Of a DNA stretch of 64,000 nt, positions 41,701 to 53,000 are shown piece after piece. Origin of the DNA: Chytridium lagenaria. Its lineage: Eukaryota > Chytridiomycota > Chytridiomycetes > Chytridiales > Chytridiaceae. The stretch covers positions 124,001-188,000 of the forward strand of contig JAHLKC010000024.1 in the NCBI GenBank assembly GCA_025449115.1, read 5' to 3'. Position 1 is the stretch's first letter. Each line of letters opens with the position of its first letter. The position numbers and the translations under genes were made by a program. Under the pieces are notes generated by a model that saw only the letters and a list, made by a program, of their open reading frames with translations, was not told where the DNA came from and did not search any database.

Positions 41701-44450
41701 ACTCAGACTCAAGCCACTCAACCTCCATTACATGGCCAACGCACATCGTCCCTAGTAGATGTTACTTCCCTCAATACCGAATCATCTACGTCTCGCCCCG
41801 TATCTGGCACAGGGGCGGAATCTTTCGGAAGTAATTCGGAGTCTGCCTTCATATTAGGCTCGGATGATTTCCCTGACGAAGAGCCCTTCCCGGGAACAAC
41901 TCTCGATGGGGAACCCGGAGTAGATGCTATAAGTCCTGATTATTTAACAAATCCAGACCCTTCATCAGGCTCTGGAGATACTTGGGATCTTCATGAAGAC
42001 CCACCTGCCTTTTTTATACCCTCGGAGCCAATCGCTATGGATCAGCCCAAGTCTCCTGTTGCATTTGAATCAGTTTCGGAGTTTTCTACATCACGGAGTA
42101 GGGCTCCCATAAGCCCTCTGTCCGAATCATTCTCGTCTTCTATGTATCATTTAAACCTTCCAAAGGGTGGCAGGGGTTTTGGTTTTCTTCGACGTGGGGG
42201 AGGCTCGTCGGGAGGAAATGAGAGATTTTCAACATTGGAGTCGGACGAATTTAGCAATTCAAACGGAGCTGAAGGGGCGCCAAGTTCTGGCATATCGGCA
42301 TCGCTGTTTAGTGAGATCAAATTTGAGGGTCGTGGTGATGGGTTCAAGCATCACGTGACCAATAGTGTTACCGGCGCTGCTGAGGAGCTCGTTATCGAGT
42401 TTAGCGCGGACGCGGACAATCTTCTTAGCTTCTCCTGCATATTCAACCAAGAAGATGATGATGAGGATAGAAGGTCCGCGGTGCTTCTTTCCTTGCTTTC
42501 ATCAGAAGCAATGGGTTCGCCAAACCACACTCAATCCCACCTCCAAATCCTATACCCTATTCCCTGCATGTATTATTCATTGTCCACCAAGCCGCCGCTT
42601 TATAACCGTCATTCCCTCCTATCTTCTACCACGCGGATTCTTCATTCTATCTTGGGAGAGTTCCTCATCGTCCTCGAAAAAGGCATCCAAGACTCTCCGA
42701 TTCCGTACTGCATTCCGAACATTGTCCCCCCTTCGTTCTCTCTCCGCTTCCCATATTTCATCAATCCTCTCACCTCCAAACACAAGCACGGGACGTTGTA
42801 TCAATCCCACCACGCAAATTGAGCATCTTGCTGGTATCATTAGGACTGATGGGCCACTTTGTTGGTCACTCGCTTGATGCTGTGATTCAGCGCAAATCAG
42901 CTTGTCGCCTTGACGTTCCTTACGATCCTCTAAGTCTAGCTTCAAATGCGGGGGAAAGGGTTGTGTCGTTCTTGACATGGACGTGGGGATTGCGGGATAT
43001 GACTGCGCATTCTCTGTCCTCTTCACCCCTGTCGATGGAGACCATGGAGGCCCCTCTAATGAAATGGATGGTGCTAGTGTTGGGGTACCAGGGTTATCGT
43101 CTCCTTTCTCGAATTTATCGGTACCATCATTTTCAGCGGGCAAGCTTCTTCGGCAGGTCAAGACAACATCCACCCAGGTGGACGTGCAGTCTGATGGTGA
43201 TGATAGCAACGATTCTGGGGCCGTTACGTCACCATCTGTTACGTTCGCATCAGGTGTCGCTGGTGGAGGAAACGGCGGAGGAAGTGGTACTGGTGGTGGC
43301 GGCCGGATAGTTGGGCGTCTTCGGGGTAAGTCGCTTCCAACATCGCCCTGCTGAAGCCTGGCACGATCGTGTCCCGCCCCTCGCCCATCATTGTCGCTGG
43401 GCCGATCAAGGTCACCGCCAAAGGAGGTGGAGTCGGAAGTGGGGTAGGGGATCGAGCGTTCCGACGGCTTCAACAACTGTGGAACGTACGTCTATAGCTG
43501 GAAATACTATTACAGGAGCTACCAACGCTGCTGTTATATCCAGTGGTGGATTTTCTGGCATGGTAACTTCCGGGAATGGTGGAGGAGGTTGTTCTGGGTG
43601 GATTCCGTTGTTTGCTGATGACGAGTTAAGTGTAATGCGAATGAATGGCGAGGACGCCCATGATAAGCATGTGCCTTTGCCTGGGAGCGCATTGCTTTCA
43701 CGGTCTCCACCACCACATGCTGGACCGTTTTTTAAGCGTGTCGGTCAGGTTGCGTCTTCCGCTTCGGGAATGCTTACAGATACCAAAACCGCAAATACCC
43801 GCATCACTCTTGGCAACCGACCTGGTGTCTTTACCTTTGTACTTGATAACTCTCACTCTATGGTACTTTCGAAGACTATCTCCATTCGGGCCGGAATCCG
43901 ATCCATGACACTAGTGCCAGAAACCGCTTTTGCTTCTCCGTTCTCCGCCTCCGCTCCCGCCTCAGCCACGTCCAAAACATCGATTCAACCTTTCCCGCCT
44001 CCTCTACCAAATTTAGATCATGTTGCTGAACTGCGGAATGTTCCTTTAATCGATATCAACTCCTCTACTCCTGATCGCACAAAGCCTGAAGATCTCTTCC
44101 CAACACCGCCAGACACGGAAGTAAGACATCGTCGTCGAAACTCTTCGGGTGCAAGCGATGGAAGCAAATCAACTGAAGACCAGCCGCGGGAGTCTACCCA
44201 GCCTTTTGATGACGCATCCATGTTTTCCCGATTTTCTCCTGAGACTGTGTTTGCTTCTGTTCCTGTACCGGGTGAAGTCCCCGAAAAAACCATATTGGAA
44301 GATGGGACGTGGAAACTTGCTCTTGATGCTTTTGATGGAGGGAGAGGGGATTTTGCGGATGAATTTGCGTCTGGATTTGGGGAGAGTCTAGTTGATGAAA
44401 CCATTAAGGCAGTTGGGTTTGTGGATGCTGTTGAAGGAGATGGTTCATGA
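38702..44450 (+). CDS. TM-anchored SMP-domain lipid-transfer candidate with C2-like and GOLD-like domains
   Basis: N-terminal TM helix (VVAGVASTLFVLGLLLLVVG) followed by a Ser/Asp-rich linker. An SMP domain follows across short introns (about 39225-39960): FFLSLRDSQRFKDRLKER, HVKICDLSLGDNPPKI, TLELDLTYNGGSSIAIETTL, IRIRTPSVDWPDMLSVAFV, VVDAPITVRENEMVRGVINR and KVFLEMWVLPSWR. SMP proteins of the TMEM24/TEX2/Nvj2 kind move lipids at ER contact sites. Next is a C2-like fold split by a loop (DVLVLHAHNVSVDS; STFVFNKGNIRDVLFLEVRG). After a long Ser-rich region, two GOLD-like strands follow (LTWTWG.IAGYDCAFSVLF near 42970 and GVFTFVLDNSHSMVLSKT near 43830), separated by a Gly/Ser-rich insert. Several indels must be bridged, for example near 38860, 39800, 40240 and 42990. 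Coding continues through 41085-41190 without a promoter-like gap, so I read one gene; two adjacent genes remain possible. Confidence 0.65.
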
Positions 44451-44667
44451 TATTTTTTTTGGAAGCAATTATTCGCATGCATATATATATATATAAACAC
44501 TCTCACACGTTGAATATCAGAAAACTGCTTAGAAGTTAGAAGAGAGAAATAATTGTCTACATTTTCCAGTCGCTTATGCTTTTTGCAAAAAAACAAAACA
44601 CTGTAAAGTTTAATGCAATTTGGATACGAGGAGTATTACATGAGGTCTTTAGAAAAGGAACAATAAA

Positions 44668-45583
44668 TCACGCATTCGAAACAGGCCCCTGCGGCTCTCT
44701 AGAGTGTTGCTCCGGCCCGTCACTATCGTCATCAATCCAACAAAACCACATCAAAAAAATATGAGAAAGCCCAAATAGTAGCGGTAAGGGCAGCCAAGCA
44801 AGAATGTTTAAAGGGAATATCCACACAAGAACCGTCAAAGTCACAAAGGAAACATAAAATAGACTCCACAATATTAGCCCAGATGTGCATATGAAACTGC
44901 TTGTTGCCGACGTCATAACCGTTGCCGTATAGACACCCGGGCAAAACACAATGCTAGTAATGAACAACACGGTGTATACAATTTGAACCGCAATAATAGA
45001 TGCAGCGTAGTGCGTGATTTCCGTTGCGTCCAGAGTATTCGGTATCCACAGAAAGTTCATAAAGATGATATGAGTCAATGCGAACGGAACTGGGATGGCG
45101 AGGAATCGCCATGCGCGTTTCGGTTCAATCCATACAAGGACGGTGAGGACCGAAAAGGCGAGGTAGAAAATACCCCAAAGAATGAAGCCAGAGTAAGCTA
45201 TAAAGCGGCTTGTGGCAAGGGCGAGGGCTGTGGCGAGGATAATGCCAGGCAAGAGGATGAGGGCTGCTACGAACAGAATTGAGTAAGTTATTTGGAGAGT
45301 GAGAAGTGGAGAGCAACTTCTAGGCTCTGAAGGAATACGCTGCATTTGGATAAGAGCCGTAATTGGTGTGATATTGACGGGGATGCTGGTTAGCGCGAGC
45401 TTGGTGACGAAGGGTATTGACACTCACCTGATAGCCTCTGTCCATGATGCTGAAATTTTTCTTACTTTGCGGGGTTTGAGCAAGCACAGGAGAGATGGTT
45501 GAATCCGATGCAGTTGAAGCAAGCGCTGGGGAGAAGGACGCGGAGGGAGAAAATGGGAAAGGATTTAAGAGACTAAAGGGCAT
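44668..45583 (-). CDS. Multi-pass membrane protein built of two homologous halves
   Basis: Starts MPFSLLNPFPFSPSASFSP at 45583. After NFSIMDRGYQ the frame passes to LALTSIPVNITP, either through a 28-nt GTGAGT..AAG intron (45395-45422) or through a one-base indel. Two ~90-residue halves then align along their length. Half 1 contains LQITYSILFVAALILLPG, ATSRFIAYSGFILWGIFY, LTVLVWIEP and PVPFALTHIIFMNFLWI. Half 2 contains VQIVYTVLFITSIVFCPG, ATSSFICTSGLILWSLFY, LTVLVWIFP and PLPLLFGLSHIFLMWFCWI. Each half has about four hydrophobic segments, and the C-terminus is acidic (DDDSDGPEQ). No family is recognised. The inverted or tandem topology of the halves cannot be decided from sequence alone. Confidence 0.75.
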
Positions 45584-46699
45584 CGAAACCTCCCAATACT
45601 TAAGAGAGGCTGCCTCTTAATTGTCATCACGGGCAGTCCTTCACGATGACTCATCTCACACATCACACTCTCCAAACAATAAAAAAGAAGAAAAGGATGG
45701 TTACGGAGGTCCGTCACAACTAACATCAACCCTTTCATGCTGCGCCAAAGGATTTTTGTCTGAAAGCTGGGGATCCGGGAGATATTGATGATGGACGATC
45801 AGCACTGAGCAATAGATGACCATTGCGCATGGGCTTCAACATACCGAAGATAGTGTAAAATTATTCGATGAGGGAGGTGGGGTCGATGCACTAAGAGCGA
45901 TTGTGCATGTGGGGGAAAGTGGTCAAAGGCGAGGGGGCGAAAGGCGCTTCGTTTATATTTATATATCCTCGAGGTGAGTCCAAGCGAGTTCTGAATTAAT
46001 TACTGGGAAATATGAAAAACGAGTTCTGCGGCGTGAGGGCGAAAGATAGGAGGGAGAGGAAGGTGGATATGGTAGGATAGTGACGTTACAAATGTATGCG
46101 ATAAGTTTTTGTAATGAGGGTCTTCGTCATGCCATAGTTTAAAAAACTACACGAAGTACCCACACATCCGAATGCCTCATCCTAGGGCTTAGTCTAAAAC
46201 AGCGCTTTGGGGTCAAACCCAATCCCGTAAGGTGTTCACGCAACAAATATGCAACTGTGTATTTAAACAGCAAACGCAAACAACATGATGTTTATAAACA
46301 GTTTTGTAATAATTACTTTTGAAGATTACTTACATTACGAACATACGCAGCAGTTAAAACATAATAAACAACTTTACTAAAGAACTGGTTAATTCTATAG
46401 CCAAAGAGCTTATAGTCACTCACCTATAGTCACTCACTTTATCTGAATCAGATCTATGGGTAGAAGACACTACATTTGTCATACGGGTGACGGTCCCCAA
46501 GGCGTTCCACCGAAGATAATAATTTACAAACAAGGCATTGTACATATATATACTCCAAGCAATATTGTCATAAGCTCAAAGCAAACGTTGTTTTTGTCTT
46601 TCTCATTTTTACACACCGTCTCTCGTTTATATTGACCACGTAAAGGCCAACAAATGTACAGTAAAGTAAAACAAACAAACAGCAATAACAACATCATAA

Positions 46700-46722
46700 A
46701 TATATATATATATATATATATA
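46700..46722. repeat. (TA)n microsatellite
   Basis: About 11 uninterrupted TA units in an A-rich intergenic stretch. Confidence 0.9.
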
Positions 46723-46750
46723 CAACACGCACTCGCATCGCGGTGCCTTT

Positions 46751-47000
46751 TTCCATCTCCCATCAGTACCAAGGGAAAAACAATGGAAAGAATAAATATA
46801 AAAACAAAAACAACAAAAACAACACAGCATTTCCATCTCCCATCAGAACCACGGGAAAAAAATGGAAGCAATAAATAGAAAAAACAAAAACACTAAAAAC
46901 AACAACAAACATTCACAGAGCAATGTTCTCTTCCATCTCCAAAATCCTTAGGAAAAACAATGGAAAGTAATAAATTAAAACAAAAAGAAAATAAAATCCC
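46751..47000. repeat. Three imperfect ~80-100 bp tandem repeats
   Basis: Units begin TTCCATCTCC at 46751, 46831 and 46931. Each contains a GGGAAAAA/GGAAAAA CAATGG-like block and then an A/CAAAA-rich tail. They lie downstream of the double-FHA gene's stop and may be 3' low-complexity DNA. Confidence 0.65.
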
Positions 47001-47057
47001 AAACATAAATAAAAAAAAAAAAAAGAAACAAAAAAATCCTCCAAGAACAAAAACTCA

Positions 47058-50000
47058 TCACTCCCCACAATGCCGCTTCCTATCCCCTCCCCACTCTTCA
47101 TCATCTTCATCGCGCTCCCGTCGTTTCACCCCATAACCAACTCCTAGTTCCGTGCGTTGCCGCTTCGGCGACATCTCATCCAGTACAAGCAGGTCAAAAT
47201 CATCCTCGCACTTCCTCTTCTTCGCCCTAACAGGAGAGACATAAGGAATATCTCGTAAGGGGAAGAATGGACGGACCCGCGCGGGTGGAATAGCTGGCTG
47301 ACGACGGATAGCCTTCAACGGTCGCGCCGGAAAGACAGTGACAATGGGCATTTCAGAAGGGACCAGCAATGCTGGGAGATTTGGCTGATCGAGAGGAACG
47401 ATCTCCGAGGGTGCAACCTTCTTGATGATACCAGCAAGAGGGGCGACCGCCACTTCACAGATAATTGCAGTGGAACCCTTTGAAGAAGTACCACCCCCAT
47501 TATCAACGGGTGTTGGAGAAACAGAGGTTGATACGGCCATACTCTCAATGCCCGAATCCGCAGATGGCGAGACTGAATTTTGTCTAGTGTTACTGCTTGC
47601 AAAGGTGTCTGGCAACGGACCCTTGCTTTTGATACTGACAGAAATAGGCGTCGCTGAAGCTTGGGAGTCACCAACATTAGCTGAAAGCTCAACACCAACT
47701 TCCAAAGGACGGACTGATACGTAATTTCGTACAGCTTCAACGATAGGATCGCTGCGAACGTGGTCGACGACAGTAGATGGCTGATTATGGTTCTTGAAAC
47801 TGCAAGCAGGAAGCTCAACAGCACCTCCACCATTACCAACTCGCTTATCAGCAACCTCATCTTCCAATACAGGCTCTATCATCTGGTCGGCGGGACCCTG
47901 GGTAAAGTCGTTACACTCTCTTGCAGTATTGAAGTCGTCCACCAAGCTAGCAGCGAGGTTGATAAAGTCAACCGGAATCGTCGGATTTGGGCGAAGAGGA
48001 CCGCCAGTACGGTCCAACTGCTCGCTCCAGCTGGGGAGGCGCAGAGATGCAATGTCAGAAGGCCCCGCATATCTCTGTCCCTCGTCGACCCCAACAGGAA
48101 TACTCAATGGCGCACCTAGGGAAGCCAATTCTACAGGCATCGTCGTACTCATGCTGCCCCTCAACACCTCCCCAGAGAAGCCGGGTTGTTCACGAGAACT
48201 CGTCCCCCCCTCTACCTGAGGCTCAAACACAGGCATTTCCCTCTGCCCAGAAGCCTGCGCCATCTCCAACTTGACGGGTTTATCGACAAACGTCACATCA
48301 GGTGTTTCCAAAATTCTTGCAAAGCAGGACACCTTACTGTATTCAACTATGGAATTAACGTTAGTGTTAAATATAAGATAAGCTAAACATACCTCCGTCA
48401 AAGTCTAGATCATCACCAAACACGATAATGTCATCCGTTTCAAGCTCAAAAACTTCTCCTGCAACCAACTGATAGTCATTGACGACCGTCCCATTGGAAG
48501 AGTCGAGGTCTTTGATGAGAACCTATGAAGTAAAGGGTGTAAATAATAGTCAAAAAAGTCCAAATAATCCACCTGATTTCCTTCGCACCATATCTTGGCG
48601 TGCTTTTGACTCAATACTTTTGAGTCAAAGATACCGTTGTTCGGTTGTGGGTCAACACCACCAGCAACTTTTCGTCCGATTTTGATGGGATGCGATAAGT
48701 CCAACATTTTCTTTTCAAAGCCACCATTTAACGGCCTTAACTCAAGCCTAAAAGGTCGAAGTTAGAAAAAAAAATATCATAATGAACGATTAAACGAAAC
48801 TTACATTAAAGCCAACTTAGCAGCAGGCCCGTTTAAAGAACTCTCGCCAATGACTTCAAGTGCATTTCTGTTGTCGCCATAAAAAGGCAACGGCACCTCG
48901 GCGTTGATAAGCCGAGCGTCGTCACCCAGGCCAGCGAAAACGTGAACGACGTTGGCGTGGTCTTGCTCCACATTTTGGAGAGCTTCAGCCTCATGATCCG
49001 CAGCGTACAACTTAGCAGCAGGCCCATTTAATAAAGGCCTCTCGCAAATGACTTCAAGTGCATTTCTGTTGTCGCCATAAAAAGGCAACGGCACCTCGGC
49101 GTTGATAAGTCGAGCGTCGTCACCCAGGCCAGCATAAACGTGAACGACGTTGGCGTGGTCTTGCTCCACATTTTGGAGAGCTTCAGCCTCATGATCCGCA
49201 GCGTACAACTTAGCAGCAGGCCCATTTAATAAAGGCCTCTCGCAAATGACTTCAAGTGCATTTCTGTTGTCGCCATAAAAAGGCAACGGCACCTCGGCGT
49301 TGATAAGTCGAGCGTCGTCACCCAGGCCAGCATAAACGTGAACGACGTTGGCGTGGTCTTGCTCCACATTTTGGAAAGCTTCAGCCTCAGGATCCGCAGC
49401 GTACACGCCCAAGTCTATGCTCGACGCATCTGAATCCTCGGAGTCGGATGCCCTTGAGGCCATATCTTCGTCATTAAGCCTGTTGTTGGCCTGACGTTCT
49501 TGTTCCATCAAGCTAGCAGGGAGGTTGATAAATTCAGTCGGAATCGTCGGATTTGGGCGAAGAGGACCGCCAGCACGGTCCAGCTGCTCGCTCCAGCTGG
49601 GGAGGCGCAGAGATGCAATGCCAGAAGGCCCCGCATATCTCTGTCCCTCCTCGACCCCAACAGGAATACTCGATGGCGCACCTAGGGAAGCAAATTCTAC
49701 AGGCATCGTCACACTCATGCTGCCCCTCAACACCTCCCCAGAGAAGCCCGGTTGTTCACGAGAACTCGTCCCTCCCTCTACCTGAGGCTCAAGCACAGGC
49801 ATTTCCCTCTGCCCAGAAGCCTCCGCCATCTCCAACTTGACGGGTTTATTGACAAACGTCACATCAGGTGTTTCCAAAATTCTTGCAAAGCAGGACACCT
49901 TACTGTATTCAACTATGTAATATTAACGTCAGTATTAAATATAAGATGAGCCAAACATACCTCCGTCAAAGTTCAGATCAACACCAAACTCGATAATGTC

Positions 50001-53000
50001 ATCTGTTTCAAGCTCAAAAACTTCTCCTGCAACCAACGGATAGTCATTGACGATCGTCCCATTGGAAGAGTCGAGGTCTTTGATGAGAACCTATGATGTA
50101 AAGGGTGTAAATAATAGTCAAAAAAGTCCAAATACTCCACCTGATTTCCTTCGCACCATATCTTGGCGTGCTTTTGACTCAATACTTTTGAGTCAAAGAT
50201 ACCGTTGTTCGGTTGTGGGTCAACACCACCAGCAACTTTTCGTCCGATCTTGATGGAATGCGATAAGTCCAACATTTTCTTTTCAAAGCCACCATTTAAC
50301 GGCCTTAACTCAAGCCTAAAAGGTCGAAGTTAGAGAAAAACGTTCATAATGTACGACGAATTAAACTTACATTAAAGACAACTTAGCAGCAGGCCCATTT
50401 AATAAAGGCCTCTCGCCAATGACGTCAGGTGCATTTCTGTTAATGTCGCCATTAAAAGGCAACGGCACCTCGGCGTTGATAAGTCGAGCGTCGTCACCCA
50501 GGCCAGCGAAAACGTGAACGACGTTGGCTTGGTCGTGCTCCACAATTTGGAAAGCTTCAGCCTCAGGATCCGCAGCGTATACGTTCAAGTCTATGCTCGA
50601 TGCATCTGAATCCTCGGAGTCGGATGCCCTTGAGGCCATGTCTTCGTCATTAAGCCTGTCGTTGGCCTGACGTTCTTGTCCACCCTCCATATTGTCGATA
50701 TCCATGACCCCGAGGTAAGGAAGCGGGGGGTGTTCGACATAGTTATTGACAATATCAACCATCGGGTCATCTGCATTAAATCCAAGAAGCCCAACGTCTA
50801 TTTGCTCGCCTTCCTCGCGTTCAATGATGTTGTTAAAGGCGCCCACCTCTCCAGCGGCCCATTGGTCCGCCCCGCCTTCCTCCACATCTTCTTCCCAGAC
50901 TTCTTCGTCTAAGTCTTCAGAGACGTCATCAGCAACGTTCTCTTCCTGGACCCAATTTTCCTCCAAAGGTTCTTCCTCGTCTTCCTCGTCTTCTTCGTCT
51001 TCAGAAACATCATCCTCCTCTCCTACAACATCAATATCCGCCGCCCCTCCAACCACGACTTCTTCGACTTCTTCGTCATCAGAAACGTCGCTCCCACTTT
51101 CGTGGCTTCATCATCCACCCTGCCTTCCTGCACATCTTCTTCCCTGTCTTCTTCGTCCAAGTCAGAGATGTCATCAGAAACGTCGCTCCCACTTTCGGTG
51201 GCTTCATCATCCACCCCGCCTTCCTGCACATCTTCTTCCCTGTCTTCTTCGTCCAAGTCAGAGATGTCATCAGCAACGTTCTCTTCGTGGACACCATCTT
51301 CCTCCATATGTTCTTCCTCGTCTTCCTCGTCCTCAGACACAACATCTTCCTCTCCCACAGCATCATCATCCGCCACTGCCTCCCCCTCGTCGTCTTCAGA
51401 AACGTCGCTCCTATTTTCGGCAACTTCATCACCCGCCCCGCCTTCCTCCACATCTTCTTCCCAGTCTTCCTCGTCTTCAGAGACATCGTTATCAACGTCC
51501 CCTTCTTCCACCCCACCTTCCTCCACATGTTCTTCCTCGTAGTCCTCGTCTTCCTCGTCTTCTTCGTGGTCAAACAAAACAACATCTTCCTCTCCCACAG
51601 CATCTTCATCCACCGCCCCTTCAACCTCGTTGTCTTCAACTTCCTCGTCGTCAGAGGCGTTGTCACGGATTTCTGCGGCCTGATTTTCCGCACCGCCTTC
51701 CTCCACGACATCTTCCTCGTCCTCTACGTCATCAGCGTCGTTCATGACAACGTCTTCGTCACCAACGACCTCAACATTCACAGCACCTTCCTCCAAACCT
51801 TCTTCATCCTCCCTCTCAACATCAACTCCCATAGCACCCTCTACAACTTCCCTCTCCTCTTCCTCGGCGTCATCAACCCCCTCTGCTTCCCCCTCCGGAG
51901 CCTCTCTTTCAATTTCATCGACTCCCGCTGCTTCATTGTCAACTTCTTCCACCTCTTCAACAACATGATCTACCGCACCTTCTTCATCCGCATTCTTCTC
52001 CTCAACCTCTTCACCAGCGTCCTCTGCATCACCAGGATTCTCATCAGCAACGACTTCAAGAGGAGGATCATCCATCTTTTCATCTTCAACAGCGTCATCC
52101 TCCGCCATATCTGCATCCTCATCACCATTAGCGTCCGCCACTTCCGCGCCATGATCTTTGTCGTTGGCGTTGGTGTGGACACGGACATCCTCGCCGGTGG
52201 GGCTGCTAGCTTCGTCGTCCGCAAGGTAACCATCCTCCATCTCATCGATTCTCATCCGCATCAGCTTATGAACTTCGCTGCAGAAGGTTTTCAAGAGACT
52301 CGTAACAGGCCCAGAATTGGCCCTGTAAAGCGTCTCAATAACGTTTGTCAAAGCATCTTGTAGCCTCGCTTGATCAACAAAGTTCTTTTCAACAATTTGA
52401 AGCGGAACTGAATTGACGGCAGAAGAACAAGCAGGAGCGGATGTGGGGTGAATCATCTCAGAGGAAGGGCGAGGGAGTGTGGGAGAATGTCCTGCCGCGT
52501 CAGATGGAGGACAGCGTCTCTCAACGGAAAAGTGGTCGGACTCGATGGGTTCAACACTGGCTGAATCCACGTCCAAACTCAGGGCTTGATGAGCATCCTG
52601 AGCCTGAGAAGGTGGGGTAGACGAGGCAGAACCAGATGCACCGTTGGGAGTCTCGAAAATGACGAAAGAAGAAATCTCTGGGGTCTGGTTCCCCAGCGTG
52701 GCGCTGGAGAGACCTTTAAAAAAGGTTTCCGCGCATTTCTCTTCACTAAACGAGGTAGCCTTCTGAATGTAACAATGTATATTAGTGAAAGACAATCGAC
52801 AATTTAAGCAAAAAGTGAACAAATGTGCTTACCAATGGTTCTTTGTTCAAATAGGACTGACGGTGCGTGAGAGTGAGACGATGGGTTCAACACCAGTTGA
52901 ATTTGCCGCGGTAGCCAGAGTTTGGAAGCACCCCAGAGCTTGTGCATTAGGGGTGGAGGGGGCAAAGGCAAATGCGTCATACGAAACCATTGCACTCGGA

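Larger units (their letters stand above)
45584..47057. other. Intergenic region with low-complexity DNA
   Basis: About 1.5 kb without a supported gene. It becomes strongly A-rich after 46600, with a (TA)n microsatellite at 46700-46722 and imperfect repeats from 46751. The first part may contain the promoter of the duplicated-half membrane gene. Confidence 0.55.

Noticed and set aside
42619..43476. 285-residue minus-strand ORF, Pro/Arg-rich
   Set aside because: Antisense to the GOLD-region coding; composition mirrors the plus-strand Gly/Ser codons and no domain is seen.
47058..50343. Two or three separate tandem FHA genes
   Set aside because: The NGPAAKL exons end in AT|GTAAGT donors that splice in phase to the next FHA exon, and the FHA exons splice on to the next linker, so a single gene is the better reading.
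50746..51747. Plus-strand ORF of 333 residues rich in Ser, then His/Pro/Leu
   Set aside because: Mirror image of the Glu/Asp tract of the FHA gene on the other strand.
51287..52363. Plus-strand hydrophobic ORF of 358 residues that looks like a membrane protein
   Set aside because: TTC/CTC/ATC codons come from reading GAA/GAG/GAT repeats antisense; no independent support.
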